49,646 bases of DNA from Anaerovorax odorimutans. Its GTDB lineage: Bacteria; Bacillota; Clostridia; Peptostreptococcales; JAAYPU01. The notes under the pieces are model-generated. The model did no database searches. It was not told where the DNA came from and saw only the letters and a program-made list of their open reading frames with translations. Of the stretch, positions 1-8,703 are shown piece after piece. Numbering within the stretch: the first letter of the stretch is position 1; each line of letters begins with the position of its first letter. The stretch covers positions 1 through 49,646 of the forward strand of contig JAENZQ010000027.1 of assembly GCA_016841185.1 (NCBI GenBank), read 5' to 3'. The position numbers and the translations under genes are program-made.

Positions 1-357
1 GATATTGAATTCCGAAACATCAGCCAGATAGGTATTTTTATTTTTGACTTCACCGGTGTAATCTCTGTAGCCGCCTGTTATACCTGTTTTGCTGATTTCA
101 AGGCCTGTCCCGCTGTCCCATTCTGTTTCCAGTCCTAAAAACCGGCAGTCATAATAAGTCATAGGAAAATAGGTGATATCTTTATATAAGATTAACGGAT
201 ATTGGCGATAACCGTTATCCACCTGAACACCGTTTAATGATACATTAAAATTGGGCAGCGAAATCAACACATTATCTGATGCTGCAAATACTCCGGCAGA
301 CATCATACTCACCAGCAATGCTGAAATAAAGATAATCTGTCTGATCTTCTCTTTCAT
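1..357 (-). CDS. Secreted protein with copper-amine-oxidase-like (stalk) N-domain, truncated by the window edge
   Basis: The reading frame starts with ATG at 357 and runs off the left edge, giving 119 residues. An AAGGA ribosome site lies 8 bases before the ATG. The N-terminus MKEKIRQ is followed by a hydrophobic stretch and an AGVFAAS signal-peptidase-like site near residue 26, so the product is probably exported. Residues 33-90 read like the beta-rich copper amine oxidase N-terminal-like domain often found in Firmicute surface proteins: a V-x-LNG-x-x-V start, a PLILYKDITYFPM segment and an aromatic-rich GLETEWD segment. That domain usually serves as a wall-associated or binding module rather than an enzyme. 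The rest of the protein, and so its true function, lies outside the window. Confidence 0.7.
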   Translation of the reverse strand, partial: MKEKIRQIIFISALLVSMMSAGVFAASDNVLISLPNFNVSLNGVQVDNGYRQYPLILYKDITYFPMTYYDCRFLGLETEWDSGTGLEISKTGITGGYRDYTGEVKNKNTYLADVSEFNI

Positions 358-425
358 ATAATAATCCTTCAACTCCTCTACTTGATATATATTATTTGAA
401 GCTCTTAAACTTAATTCTTAATTCC

Positions 426-1598
426 TCAGATACGTGCTACTCCCGTTCTGACTGCTGCATCATATACGGCTTTTGCAACAGTTTCTCCGACTCTCTTGTC
501 GAAAGCGGGAACAATGATATATTCCTCATTCAATTCGTCATCGCTTATAAGAGACGCAATGGCTTCTGCCGCAGCTTTCTTCATTTCTTCATTGATATCA
601 CCGGCCCTGACATCCAAGGCGCCTCTGAATATTCCCGGAAAGGCCAGAACATTATTGATTTGATTTGGATAGTCTGAGCGTCCGGTACCTACTACTCTGG
701 CGCCTGCTTCTTTTGCAATATCCGGCAGAACTTCCGGATCCGGATTTGCCATTGGAAAGACAATGGCATCTTCATTCATTAAAGCCACCATATCTTTTGT
801 CACAATATCTTTAACAGATACCCCAATGAAAACGTCGGCTCCTTTCATTGCATCCGCCAATGTCCCTCTCAATTTTTGAACATTGGTCATTTCGGCAATT
901 TCCTGATGTACCCAATTGGTATATTTTTCATCCCTTGATAAAATTCCTTTACTGCTGCAAACAATAATGTCTTTTACGCCCAGACTCAAGAGCATCTTTG
1001 TGATAGAATTTCCGGCTGCACCTGCTCCGCTTAAAACCACTTTTATGTTCTCAAAGCTTTTTCCTACGATTTTCAATGCATTGATCAGTCCTGCAGACAC
1101 CACCACAGCCGTTCCATGCTGATCATCATGAAATACCGGAATATTCAATTCTTCCTTTAACCGTCTCTCTATTTCCACACATCTTGGAGATGATATATCT
1201 TCAAGATTGATGCCTCCGAAAACAGGCTCGATCATTTTGACCGTTTGAACAATCATGTCTACATCTTTTGAAGGAATACAAACAGGAAAGGCATCCACTC
1301 CTCCAAATTCTTTAAATAACACTGATTTGCCTTCCATAACCGGCAAAGCTGCTTCAGGGCCTATATCGCCAAGGCCTAAAACCGCACTTCCGTCTGTAAC
1401 AATTGCCACCATATTACCCTTTGCCGTATATTTGTAAACATCTTCCGGATTCCTGTGGATGACACGGCAAGGCTCCGCAACCCCTGGTGTATAAGCGGTA
1501 GACATATCATATTTGTTCCTGACAGGCACCTTGCTCTTTACTTCAATTTTTCCTGCCCATTTTTTATGCAGTTCCAATGCTTCTTTCTGAATACTCAT
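426..1598 (-). CDS. NAD(P)-dependent malic enzyme, short bacterial form
   Basis: This enzyme decarboxylates L-malate oxidatively to pyruvate, giving NAD(P)H and CO2 in the cytoplasm. The 390 residues fit the short bacterial class (about 390-430 residues) without the phosphotransacetylase-like tail of MaeB. Visible landmarks are the N-terminal catalytic tyrosine region (STAYTPGVAEP, 33-43), the GLGDIG loop (75-80), the catalytic Lys91 in the MEGKSVLFK segment, metal ligands E133-D134 and D158-D159 (FHDDQHGT), and the Rossmann motif GAGAAG (191-196). The ATG has an AAAGGA ribosome site about 10 bases upstream. It appears to be a single-gene unit between the gltBD terminator and the secreted protein gene. 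Cofactor preference cannot be read with confidence. Confidence 0.93.
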   Translation of the reverse strand: MSIQKEALELHKKWAGKIEVKSKVPVRNKYDMSTAYTPGVAEPCRVIHRNPEDVYKYTAKGNMVAIVTDGSAVLGLGDIGPEAALPVMEGKSVLFKEFGGVDAFPVCIPSKDVDMIVQTVKMIEPVFGGINLEDISSPRCVEIERRLKEELNIPVFHDDQHGTAVVVSAGLINALKIVGKSFENIKVVLSGAGAAGNSITKMLLSLGVKDIIVCSSKGILSRDEKYTNWVHQEIAEMTNVQKLRGTLADAMKGADVFIGVSVKDIVTKDMVALMNEDAIVFPMANPDPEVLPDIAKEAGARVVGTGRSDYPNQINNVLAFPGIFRGALDVRAGDINEEMKKAAAEAIASLISDDELNEEYIIVPAFDKRVGETVAKAVYDAAVRTGVARI

Positions 1599-1648
1599 AT
1601 TCCTACATTCCTTTCGTGCTTTATTAACTATATTCGTTATGGATTATA

Positions 1649-1703
1649 CTCTAACCTCTAACCTCTAACCTCTAACCTCTAACCTCTAACCTCTAACCTC
1701 TAA
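1649..1703. repeat. Tandem heptamer repeat (CTCTAAC)n
   Basis: Seven exact head-to-tail copies of CTCTAAC plus a partial eighth fill 1649-1703. The other strand reads GTTAGAG, that is TTAGAGG units with regularly spaced GG pairs. The array sits about 50 bases upstream of the malic enzyme start, between it and the gltBD terminator. It encodes nothing. Tandem arrays like this change length by slipped-strand mispairing, so copy number may vary between strains. Confidence 0.95.
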
Positions 1704-1752
1704 AAAAATGCTATCATTTTTTTTTTATTTTTTCCATACATAAATACAAAAT

Positions 1753-1781
1753 CCGAAAAGTAAAGCGGCTTTACAGCCGCC
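1753..1781 (-). terminator. Rho-independent terminator of gltBD
   Basis: Just after the gltD stop the minus strand folds into GCGGCT-GTAA-AGCCGC (1765-1780), followed by TTTACTTTT. This GC-rich stem with a T-rich tail closes the gltB-gltD transcript. Confidence 0.8.
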
Positions 1782-1785
1782 TAAA

Positions 1786-3210
1786 TCATTTATTATTTTT
1801 CAGATAGGTGTCGATAGCCTCTGCCGCTTTTCTGCCGTCCGCTATAGCTTTGCACACCAGAGACTGCCCGGTCCTCATATCGCCGGCAGCAAAAACACCT
1901 GAGATGTTGGTCCGGTGTTCATCATTTGTATAGACATTTCCCTTTTCATCCAAATCAACACCAATTTTTTCAAGCATATCATGATGTTCCGGATGCAGGA
2001 AGCCCATGGCAAATAATACTAAATCAGCTTCCAGTTCAAATTCACTATTTTCTATTTCTTTCATCCTCCTTGTGTTATCTGCATTTTCTGTCCATTCCAG
2101 TCTTATACAGTGTACTTTCGTCACTCTTCCGTCCTGCCCGGAGAAATATTTGGTCCCAATACCCCAATCTCTTTCTCCTCCTTCTTCATGGGACGTATTG
2201 GTACGGAGAATCATGGGCCATGTAGGCCAGGGCATTTTTTCTGTTCTTTTCAAAGGAGGCTTTGGCATCATTTCCAATTGGTAAACTTTCTTCGCCCCCT
2301 GTCGGATGGCAACGCCAAGGCAATCCGCTCCCGTATCGCCGCCGCCGATGATCACTACATTTTTCCCGTTGGCATCGATACGTTCTTCCAAAACTTGCTT
2401 TCCCCTATTGATATGATTTTGCTGAACCAAATAATCCATTGCAAAGTATATGCCCTTTAATCCCCGTCCCTTTATCCCCAAATCTCTCGGCACGGTACAC
2501 CCCCCTGCAAGACAGACCGCATCGTATTTGGCTTTGATTTCATCAACAGAAATGTTGACACCTACATTCATATTGGTTTTGAAATCTATGCCCTCCTCCT
2601 TTAATTGTCTTATTCGTCTTTCAAGGATATGCTTTTCTAATTTATAATCAGGGATTCCAATGGCCAGGATGCCTCCAATCTCTTCCGACCTTTCAAATAC
2701 AGTTACACCATGCCCGCACCTAATAAGCTGCTGGGCAGCAGCAAGCCCTGAAGGTCCTGAGCCTATAACGGCCACTCGATGACTGGTTCTGGTTAAAGGA
2801 TGCAGGGCTTTCACCCATCCTTCCCTGTAACCTTTTTCAACAACGCTCAACTCAATCTCTTTACATGTATTTGGCTGAAAATTCAGGCCTAAAGTACACG
2901 CCGCTTCACATAATGCGGGACAGAGTCTTCCCGTAAACTCGGGAAAATTATTCGTATGATGCAAAATATTAAAGGCACGCTGCCATTGTCCTTCCGAAAC
3001 CAGTTGACAGATATCCGGAATGGCATTTCCCAGCGGGCAGGCATAATTACAATAAGCGATGCCGCAGTCCATACAGCGTGAGGCCTGCTTTTGGATTTCC
3101 TCTTCTGCCTGAAGAATATGAAACTCTTTAAAATGATTTATTCTTTCTTTCACGGGTAAATTCATGGCATTTTTTCTTTCATATTTTAAAAAACCAATTC
3201 GTTTTTTCAT
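1786..3210 (-). CDS. gltD: Glutamate synthase, small (beta) subunit
   Basis: The beta subunit of NADPH-GOGAT takes electrons from NADPH through FAD and passes them through iron-sulfur centres to GltB. Its 474 residues match the family. Two N-terminal cysteine clusters are visible: C46, C49, C54, C58 and C97, C101, C105. They are followed by the FAD-binding GxGxxG at 150-155 (IGSGPSG) and a second dinucleotide fold, VVIIGGGDTGADC, for NADPH in the second half. The start lies 11 bases after the gltB stop and the ribosome site GAGGTGAG sits in that gap, so the two are translated from one mRNA. Homologous electron-transfer subunits occur in other enzymes, but direct linkage to gltB makes GltD the clear choice. 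Confidence 0.95.
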   Translation of the reverse strand: MKKRIGFLKYERKNAMNLPVKERINHFKEFHILQAEEEIQKQASRCMDCGIAYCNYACPLGNAIPDICQLVSEGQWQRAFNILHHTNNFPEFTGRLCPALCEAACTLGLNFQPNTCKEIELSVVEKGYREGWVKALHPLTRTSHRVAVIGSGPSGLAAAQQLIRCGHGVTVFERSEEIGGILAIGIPDYKLEKHILERRIRQLKEEGIDFKTNMNVGVNISVDEIKAKYDAVCLAGGCTVPRDLGIKGRGLKGIYFAMDYLVQQNHINRGKQVLEERIDANGKNVVIIGGGDTGADCLGVAIRQGAKKVYQLEMMPKPPLKRTEKMPWPTWPMILRTNTSHEEGGERDWGIGTKYFSGQDGRVTKVHCIRLEWTENADNTRRMKEIENSEFELEADLVLFAMGFLHPEHHDMLEKIGVDLDEKGNVYTNDEHRTNISGVFAAGDMRTGQSLVCKAIADGRKAAEAIDTYLKNNK

Positions 3211-3221
3211 TTACTCTCACC

Positions 3222-6200
3222 TCACTCCGAAACATTCTGATGCTCTGTAATTGCTTTATACTGCTGGTTGATAACTTTTACGAACCTGCCTTCATACTTT
3301 TCCCAATTATTAAGAATTCTTATTCCTTTGGGGCTTCCTGTATGATCTGTATGTTTTTTTATCATTTCCTTCAGTAAACGTATGTCACCCTCACCCAACT
3401 CTTCTGCGCTCACCATTTCAAAATTGCATTTTGAGGAAAAGGTCCCATCTTCATCCAATATATAAGCAACGCCTCCGCTCATACCTGCAGCAAAATTTTT
3501 CCCTGTAGGGCCGATGATTACAATACACCCGCCTGTCATATATTCACAACCGTGATCTCCTACACCTTCAACCACTGCCGATACACCGCTGTTTCTGACT
3601 GCAAATCTTTCTCCCGCCTGACCGGAAATAAATACTTCTCCTGAAGTTGCGCCATACAAAAGTGTATTTCCGGCAATGATATTTTCATCACTTTTCAATG
3701 AAGATTTCTCATGCACGGTTATACATATCTTTCCTCCGGACAGGGATTTACCCAGATAGTCATTGGCATCTCCAAAAAGCCTCAATGTAATGCCCGGAGC
3801 TAAAAACGCACCAAAGCTTTGTCCTGCTGTTCCGATAAATCTCAATTCCAGAGTATCTTCAGGTAACCCTTCTTTTCCGTAGAGTTCTGTTACCTTTCCG
3901 GACAGCATGGCCCCTACTGCACGATCTGTGTTTTTTATATTAAATGTCTTGGAAAATTTTACACCTTTTTTCAGGGCACCTGCTGCTGCCTCAATTATAT
4001 TTCTGTCAAGAACATCTCTGGCAACATGGTTTTGATCCTGTGTTTTCCTCAGACTGAACCGGTCCGGCAGTTCCGGATTATACAGAATCGCTTCTAAATC
4101 AAGAGATTTTGTCTTCCAATTGTTATTGAACGTATTCATTTCAAGCAAATCGACTCTTCCGATAAGTTCGTCAAATTTTCTGAACCCCAGTTCAGCCATT
4201 ATTTCTCTCACTTCCATGGCTAAAAACGTGAAGAAATTTATAATATGCTCCGGTCTGCCATTAAAATTCTTTCTTAATTCCGGATCCTGTGTGGCTATGC
4301 CTACTGGGCATGTATTATTGTGGCATTTTCTCATCATGATACAGCCGGATACTACAAGAGGTGCTGTGGCAAAACCAAATTCTTCCGCACCGAGTAATGC
4401 CCCGATGACGATATCCCTTCCGGTCCTCATCTGACCGTCTACCTGTACCGAGACCCGGCTTCTCAAATTATTAATGCGCAAGGTCTGCTGAGTCTCCGCC
4501 AATCCTATTTCCCACGGGATCCCGGCAGTTTTAATGGAAGTAACGGGAGATGCTCCGGTCCCGCCATCATGTCCGCTGATCAGGACCATATCCGCACCAC
4601 CTTTTGCCACGCCTGCCGCAATTGTTCCCACACCGGCTTCAGATACCAATTTCACACTGATACGTGCCTTCGGATTGACATTTTTCAGGTCAAATATCAA
4701 CTGCTCCAAATCCTCTATTGAATAAATATCATGATGGGGAGGAGGTGAAATCAGATCGATACCCGGCAAAGCATGCCGAACCCTTGCAATGTCTTCCGTA
4801 ACTTTATCCCCCGGTAAATGCCCGCCTTCCCCCGGTTTGGCTCCTTGAGAGATTTTGATTTGAAGCTCATCGGCATTCATGACATAATCTACAGTGACAC
4901 CAAACCTTGCAGCGGCGATTTGTTTGATTGCGCTGCGTTTGAAATCACCTGCTCCTGTTTTTATATACCGCCGGTCATCTTCCCCGCCTTCTCCCGAATT
5001 GCTTTTAGCGCCTATTTTGTTCATTGCAACCGCCAATGTTTCATGAGCTTCTTTGCTTAAAGAGCCAAAGGACATGGCCCCGGTGGCAAACCTTTTTACA
5101 ATGGTATATACCGATTCGACTTCATCAATGGGTATCGGGACAGTTTTTTTAAACTTTAAAAGCCCCCTGACTGTTTTTATTACTTTGGATTGATTATCGA
5201 TCAAAGCAGTATAGGCCTTAAACATCCGGTAATCGTTATTTTTACAGGAATGCTGAAGTCTGGAGATTGTTTCAGGGTCAAACAGGTGGGCATCGCTGTT
5301 TTTCCTCCAATGGATATACCCGCCTATATCAAGGTCCTGTGTGGACACTTTCATCTCAAAGGCCTTCTCATGTCTCATTAATGTTTCTTTTGCAATAACA
5401 TCCAGTTTAACACCCGATAATCTGCAAGGCGTCCCGGGAAAATAACGCTTTGATAGGTCCTTATCCAATCCGGCTACTTCAAATATCTGAGCTCCGTTAA
5501 AGCTTCTCAGTGTTGATATACCCATTTTGGAAATGATCTTTCTTATCCCGTATCCTAAAGCACGGACATAATTCATAGATGCCTGCTTCACAGAAATCGA
5601 GTCCAGATAGAGATTATTTTTGACCATGTCATTGATGGTTTCAAATGCCAGATATGGATATACTGCCGTAGCACCATATCCTAACAACAAGGCCATATGA
5701 AAGGGGTCTCTTGCTTCGCCGGTTTCAATTATTAAATCGACTTTAGTTCTCAATTTTCTTGCAATCAAATGGTTGTGTACCGTGCTGACAGCCAGAATAC
5801 TTGGAACAGGCGCCCGGTATCTGTCCACACCCTTATCACTGAGGATTAGTATTCGATAGCCCCGCATAATGCTTTCCTCAACTCTTTTTTTCAAAGAATC
5901 AAGAGCATCTGCCAAACCTCCTTCAAATTGATCTGCTTCAAAAATAATCGGTATCGTTACACTTCTTAAAGTGTCCGCTTCTAAATTTTTTATCTTTTCC
6001 ATTTTTTCAGCATATAAAACAGGCTGTTCCAGCTCAATATACTTATTTGGTTTCATCTCATCAATCATCTTCAATATATTTCCGGAACGGCCGATATATT
6101 GATTTAACGACATGACCTTTTTTTCACGTATCGGATCAATGGGAGGATTTGTCACCTGAGCAAAAAGCTGTCTGAAATAATTAAACATTAACTCCGGTTT

Positions 6201-7733
6201 ATTGGACAATACAGCGAGGGGAACGTCATTTCCCATAGAACTTATGGCTTCCTTGCTATCCTGTGCCATTGGAGAAATAACACGTTTGATTTCTTCTTCG
6301 GTATATCCGAATATTATCTGATGCTTAATGAGTTTTTCTTTATCCATTCTCAATATTTTCTTATTCAGGTCCATTTCTTTTAAATCGATCTTGTTTTCCT
6401 CTATCCATTCCCTGTATGCCTTTTGATTGGATAACAATTCTTTAACCTGATCATCTTCCAGAATTTTTTTCTTTATTGTATCCACAATTATTAATTTCCC
6501 CGGGCCCAATTTCCCTTTTTTTATTATAGACTCTTCAGGTACATTCAGCACACCGGATTCAGAAGCCAACACGACCATACCGTCTTTTGTTATAAGATAC
6601 CTTGCCGGTCTGAGGCCGTTTCTGTCAAGTGCTGCTCCAATCTGTATGCCGTCAGTGAAAACAAGCGCAGACGGACCATCCCAGGGCTCGATTATTCCTT
6701 CATGATACTCATAAAAAGCCTTTAAATCATCTCTCATTATCCGATCATACCGCCAGGCTTCGGGAATCAGCATCTTGATTGCATGCGTCATGGAATAGCC
6801 ATTTAAAACAAGCATCTCGAATACATTGTCCAAATTGGATGAATCGCTGCTGTCCGGCTGAATAACCGGAAATATTTCAGAAAAATTTTCCCCGAAGGCT
6901 TCGGACGTCATTTCCCCTTCTCTGGCATTCATCCATTTTACATTTCCTTTAATGGTATTTATCTCTCCGTTATGTGCCATATACCTGAAAGGATGCGCCA
7001 ACCTCCATGAAGGAAAAGTATTGGTACTGTATCTCTGATGTATGACCGCAATAGCGCTTTTCATTTTCTTATCTTTTAAATCAAGATAGAACTCTTCTAT
7101 CTGATGAGCCAAAAACTGTCCTTTATATACAATGGTTTTAGAAGAAAGGCTGCATACATAAAAGGATTCTGTATAAGGATTTCGGGATTTAAAAATCTCT
7201 TTCTCAACTCTTCTTCTGATCCTGTAAAGCTTCCTTTCAAAAACCTCTGTATCCTGATGCCTTTTATCAATAAATATTTGTTTTACAATGGGTCTTGTGC
7301 TTCTTGCAGACGGTCCGCATGCTTCATCATTTACCGGAACCGTTCTCCATGCAATAATACTTTGCTGCTCTTCTTTCAGGATTCTTTCAAACACGCCTTC
7401 ACAATAATATCTGGTATTGGGTTCCAAGGGCAGAAAAACCATGCCTACAGCATATTCCCCTTGACCGGGAAGACAAATGCCCTCTTTTTTAAACTCTTCT
7501 AAAAAAAACTCATGGGGAATCTGGATCAATAATCCGGCTCCATCGCCGGTTTCAGAATCAGCCCCTGTAGCACCACGATGTAATAAACTCTTCAGAACTT
7601 CCAACCCGTTTTTTATAATTTTATTGGATCTTACGCCATTGACATCCGTTACAAAACCAACTCCACAACTGTCCCTTTCGTAAACCGGATCATATAGTCC
7701 CTGTTTTTTTGAAATGTTACTTTGTTTCTTCAT
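3222..7733 (-). CDS. gltB: Glutamate synthase, large (alpha) subunit
   Basis: The alpha subunit transfers the amide nitrogen of glutamine to 2-oxoglutarate, making two glutamates. At 1503 residues it is full length. It starts with a 22-residue propeptide, and Cys23 (DSCGVGF) would become the N-terminal nucleophile of the class II amidotransferase domain after processing. A central domain follows, then the FMN and 2-oxoglutarate synthase domain with SNSGEGGED and GHDGGTGASP motifs. The [3Fe-4S] cysteines lie in a C-x5-C-x4-C motif at about residues 1130-1141, and the GXGXG beta-helix domain is C-terminal. It forms an operon with gltD and has its own consensus promoter. The GS-GOGAT pair is complete in this window. 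Confidence 0.97.
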   Translation of the reverse strand: MKKQSNISKKQGLYDPVYERDSCGVGFVTDVNGVRSNKIIKNGLEVLKSLLHRGATGADSETGDGAGLLIQIPHEFFLEEFKKEGICLPGQGEYAVGMVFLPLEPNTRYYCEGVFERILKEEQQSIIAWRTVPVNDEACGPSARSTRPIVKQIFIDKRHQDTEVFERKLYRIRRRVEKEIFKSRNPYTESFYVCSLSSKTIVYKGQFLAHQIEEFYLDLKDKKMKSAIAVIHQRYSTNTFPSWRLAHPFRYMAHNGEINTIKGNVKWMNAREGEMTSEAFGENFSEIFPVIQPDSSDSSNLDNVFEMLVLNGYSMTHAIKMLIPEAWRYDRIMRDDLKAFYEYHEGIIEPWDGPSALVFTDGIQIGAALDRNGLRPARYLITKDGMVVLASESGVLNVPEESIIKKGKLGPGKLIIVDTIKKKILEDDQVKELLSNQKAYREWIEENKIDLKEMDLNKKILRMDKEKLIKHQIIFGYTEEEIKRVISPMAQDSKEAISSMGNDVPLAVLSNKPELMFNYFRQLFAQVTNPPIDPIREKKVMSLNQYIGRSGNILKMIDEMKPNKYIELEQPVLYAEKMEKIKNLEADTLRSVTIPIIFEADQFEGGLADALDSLKKRVEESIMRGYRILILSDKGVDRYRAPVPSILAVSTVHNHLIARKLRTKVDLIIETGEARDPFHMALLLGYGATAVYPYLAFETINDMVKNNLYLDSISVKQASMNYVRALGYGIRKIISKMGISTLRSFNGAQIFEVAGLDKDLSKRYFPGTPCRLSGVKLDVIAKETLMRHEKAFEMKVSTQDLDIGGYIHWRKNSDAHLFDPETISRLQHSCKNNDYRMFKAYTALIDNQSKVIKTVRGLLKFKKTVPIPIDEVESVYTIVKRFATGAMSFGSLSKEAHETLAVAMNKIGAKSNSGEGGEDDRRYIKTGAGDFKRSAIKQIAAARFGVTVDYVMNADELQIKISQGAKPGEGGHLPGDKVTEDIARVRHALPGIDLISPPPHHDIYSIEDLEQLIFDLKNVNPKARISVKLVSEAGVGTIAAGVAKGGADMVLISGHDGGTGASPVTSIKTAGIPWEIGLAETQQTLRINNLRSRVSVQVDGQMRTGRDIVIGALLGAEEFGFATAPLVVSGCIMMRKCHNNTCPVGIATQDPELRKNFNGRPEHIINFFTFLAMEVREIMAELGFRKFDELIGRVDLLEMNTFNNNWKTKSLDLEAILYNPELPDRFSLRKTQDQNHVARDVLDRNIIEAAAGALKKGVKFSKTFNIKNTDRAVGAMLSGKVTELYGKEGLPEDTLELRFIGTAGQSFGAFLAPGITLRLFGDANDYLGKSLSGGKICITVHEKSSLKSDENIIAGNTLLYGATSGEVFISGQAGERFAVRNSGVSAVVEGVGDHGCEYMTGGCIVIIGPTGKNFAAGMSGGVAYILDEDGTFSSKCNFEMVSAEELGEGDIRLLKEMIKKHTDHTGSPKGIRILNNWEKYEGRFVKVINQQYKAITEHQNVSE

Positions 7734-7759
7734 TACTGCACCTCCGTTGCTGCATCTTG

Positions 7760-7810
7760 ATCGAACATTAATCCGTACTTTTATGTAATTAACGTTTTAA
7801 AAGTTCGATG
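7760..7810 (-). promoter_or_regulatory. Inverted repeats in the gltB leader
   Basis: The untranslated leader contains ATCGAAC and GTTCGAT as 7-bp arms about 36 bases apart. A TGTAT...ATACA inverted repeat directly follows the -10 box (about 7809-7829). Either could be an operator or a leader stem. No A1/G4 hexaloop hairpin and no terminator were seen here, unlike the glnA and amt leaders. The spacing does not fit the TnrA/GlnR consensus. Confidence 0.3.
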
Positions 7811-7828
7811 TATAAAATATTAAGATAC

Positions 7829-7857
7829 AGTATAATCAATCCGGATTTTCCTGTCAA
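7829..7857 (-). promoter_or_regulatory. Sigma-A promoter of gltBD
   Basis: On the minus strand a perfect -35 box TTGACA (7852-7857) is separated by 17 bases from TATACT (7829-7834). The predicted start lies about 90 bases before the gltB ATG. Confidence 0.8.
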
Positions 7858-7975
7858 TTTTGTAATCGTTTACTTTTTCAGATAATTTAAATTATTTTTT
7901 CAGAAAAATGAAAACGTTTACTTTTCAATGATTCATTGAATTGATTCTATCTTATTTTCCAAGTTTATATATAAA

Positions 7976-8007
7976 AATTGCACTTATCCATTTATGGATA
8001 AGTGCAA
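7976..8007 (-). terminator. Terminator after the ANTAR regulator gene
   Basis: A long stem with arms ATTGCACTTATCCAT and ATGGATAAGTGCAAT is followed on the minus strand by TTTTTATATA. It lies about 65 bases after the stop of the ANTAR gene and ends the glnA-ANTAR transcript. The remaining bases between 7858 and 7976 are AT-rich and show no further feature. Confidence 0.85.
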
Positions 8008-8070
8008 TCTTAAATAAAAGGTTTATTATATGCATTAGAAGGGATTGTTCGTGTTTTTTGAAATACTACG

Positions 8071-8673
8071 CTATCCCTTCCGGGAAACATACTGCTCATG
8101 TTCTTGAAAATATTCCTTTATAATTCGTTGGGCCATTTTTTCCATGGACAGACTCAGATCCATGCTTTTTTTTCTGATGTATCCGTAAGCTTCATTTTCA
8201 CTTATATTAAGCTTTTCCATTACCAGACCCTTTGCTTTATCTATTATTTTACGGCTTTCAAGCGTATGTTCCAGCTTCTCAATTTTTTCAGATAAAGAAT
8301 GTATCCTGCCGGAATTCATAATGACAAATTCCAGAATCTGATAAACCTGCTCCGGATTAAAAGGCTTAGTAATATAGGCATACAGGGTCATCTTTTTAAG
8401 ATAGCTGTACAAGTCGGAATCAGGGCGATTGGTTGAAAATATAACTATAGATAACTTATCTCCTTCGATGATATCAGCGACTTCGTAAGCATTGATTCCC
8501 CACAAATTTGTATCCAGAATAACAATATCCGGTCGAATGCTTCTGGCTGTTCTTATAGCTCCTGCCCCGTCCGTTGCATGATAAACTTTATATCCTTTTC
8601 TTTTAAGCAGATTGCTTATTTTTTGTCTGGAACTTTCACTGCTGTCTGCAACCACAATCCGATAGCCTTTCAT
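8071..8673 (-). CDS. ANTAR-domain response regulator (RNA-binding antiterminator)
   Basis: This 200-residue protein has a receiver domain (1-120) and an ANTAR domain (about 140-190) joined by a short helix. Phosphoacceptor Asp54 (VILDTN) and Lys103 (ITKPF) are present, while the usual acidic pair is reduced to D10-S11. The ANTAR part has the expected alanine-rich three-helix pattern (DKAKGLVMEKLNISENEAY, then an IRKKSM helix). ANTAR proteins bind paired hexaloop RNA hairpins and prevent termination. The gene starts 30 bases after glnA with its own GGAGTGAT ribosome site. The glnA and amt leaders carry matching hairpins, so control of nitrogen genes by antitermination is the likely job. No cognate kinase is visible here. 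Confidence 0.9.
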   Translation of the reverse strand: MKGYRIVVADSSESSRQKISNLLKRKGYKVYHATDGAGAIRTARSIRPDIVILDTNLWGINAYEVADIIEGDKLSIVIFSTNRPDSDLYSYLKKMTLYAYITKPFNPEQVYQILEFVIMNSGRIHSLSEKIEKLEHTLESRKIIDKAKGLVMEKLNISENEAYGYIRKKSMDLSLSMEKMAQRIIKEYFQEHEQYVSRKG

Positions 8674-8703
8674 ATCATCACTCCGACGCCTTTGAATTTA
8701 GTT

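Noticed and set aside
1649-1703. CRISPR array
   Set aside because: The units are 7 bases with no spacers, which is a simple tandem repeat.
7809-7830. TnrA/GlnR operator at gltB
   Set aside because: The inverted repeat TGTAT...ATACA has the wrong spacing and lacks the TGTNA-N7-TNACA pattern.
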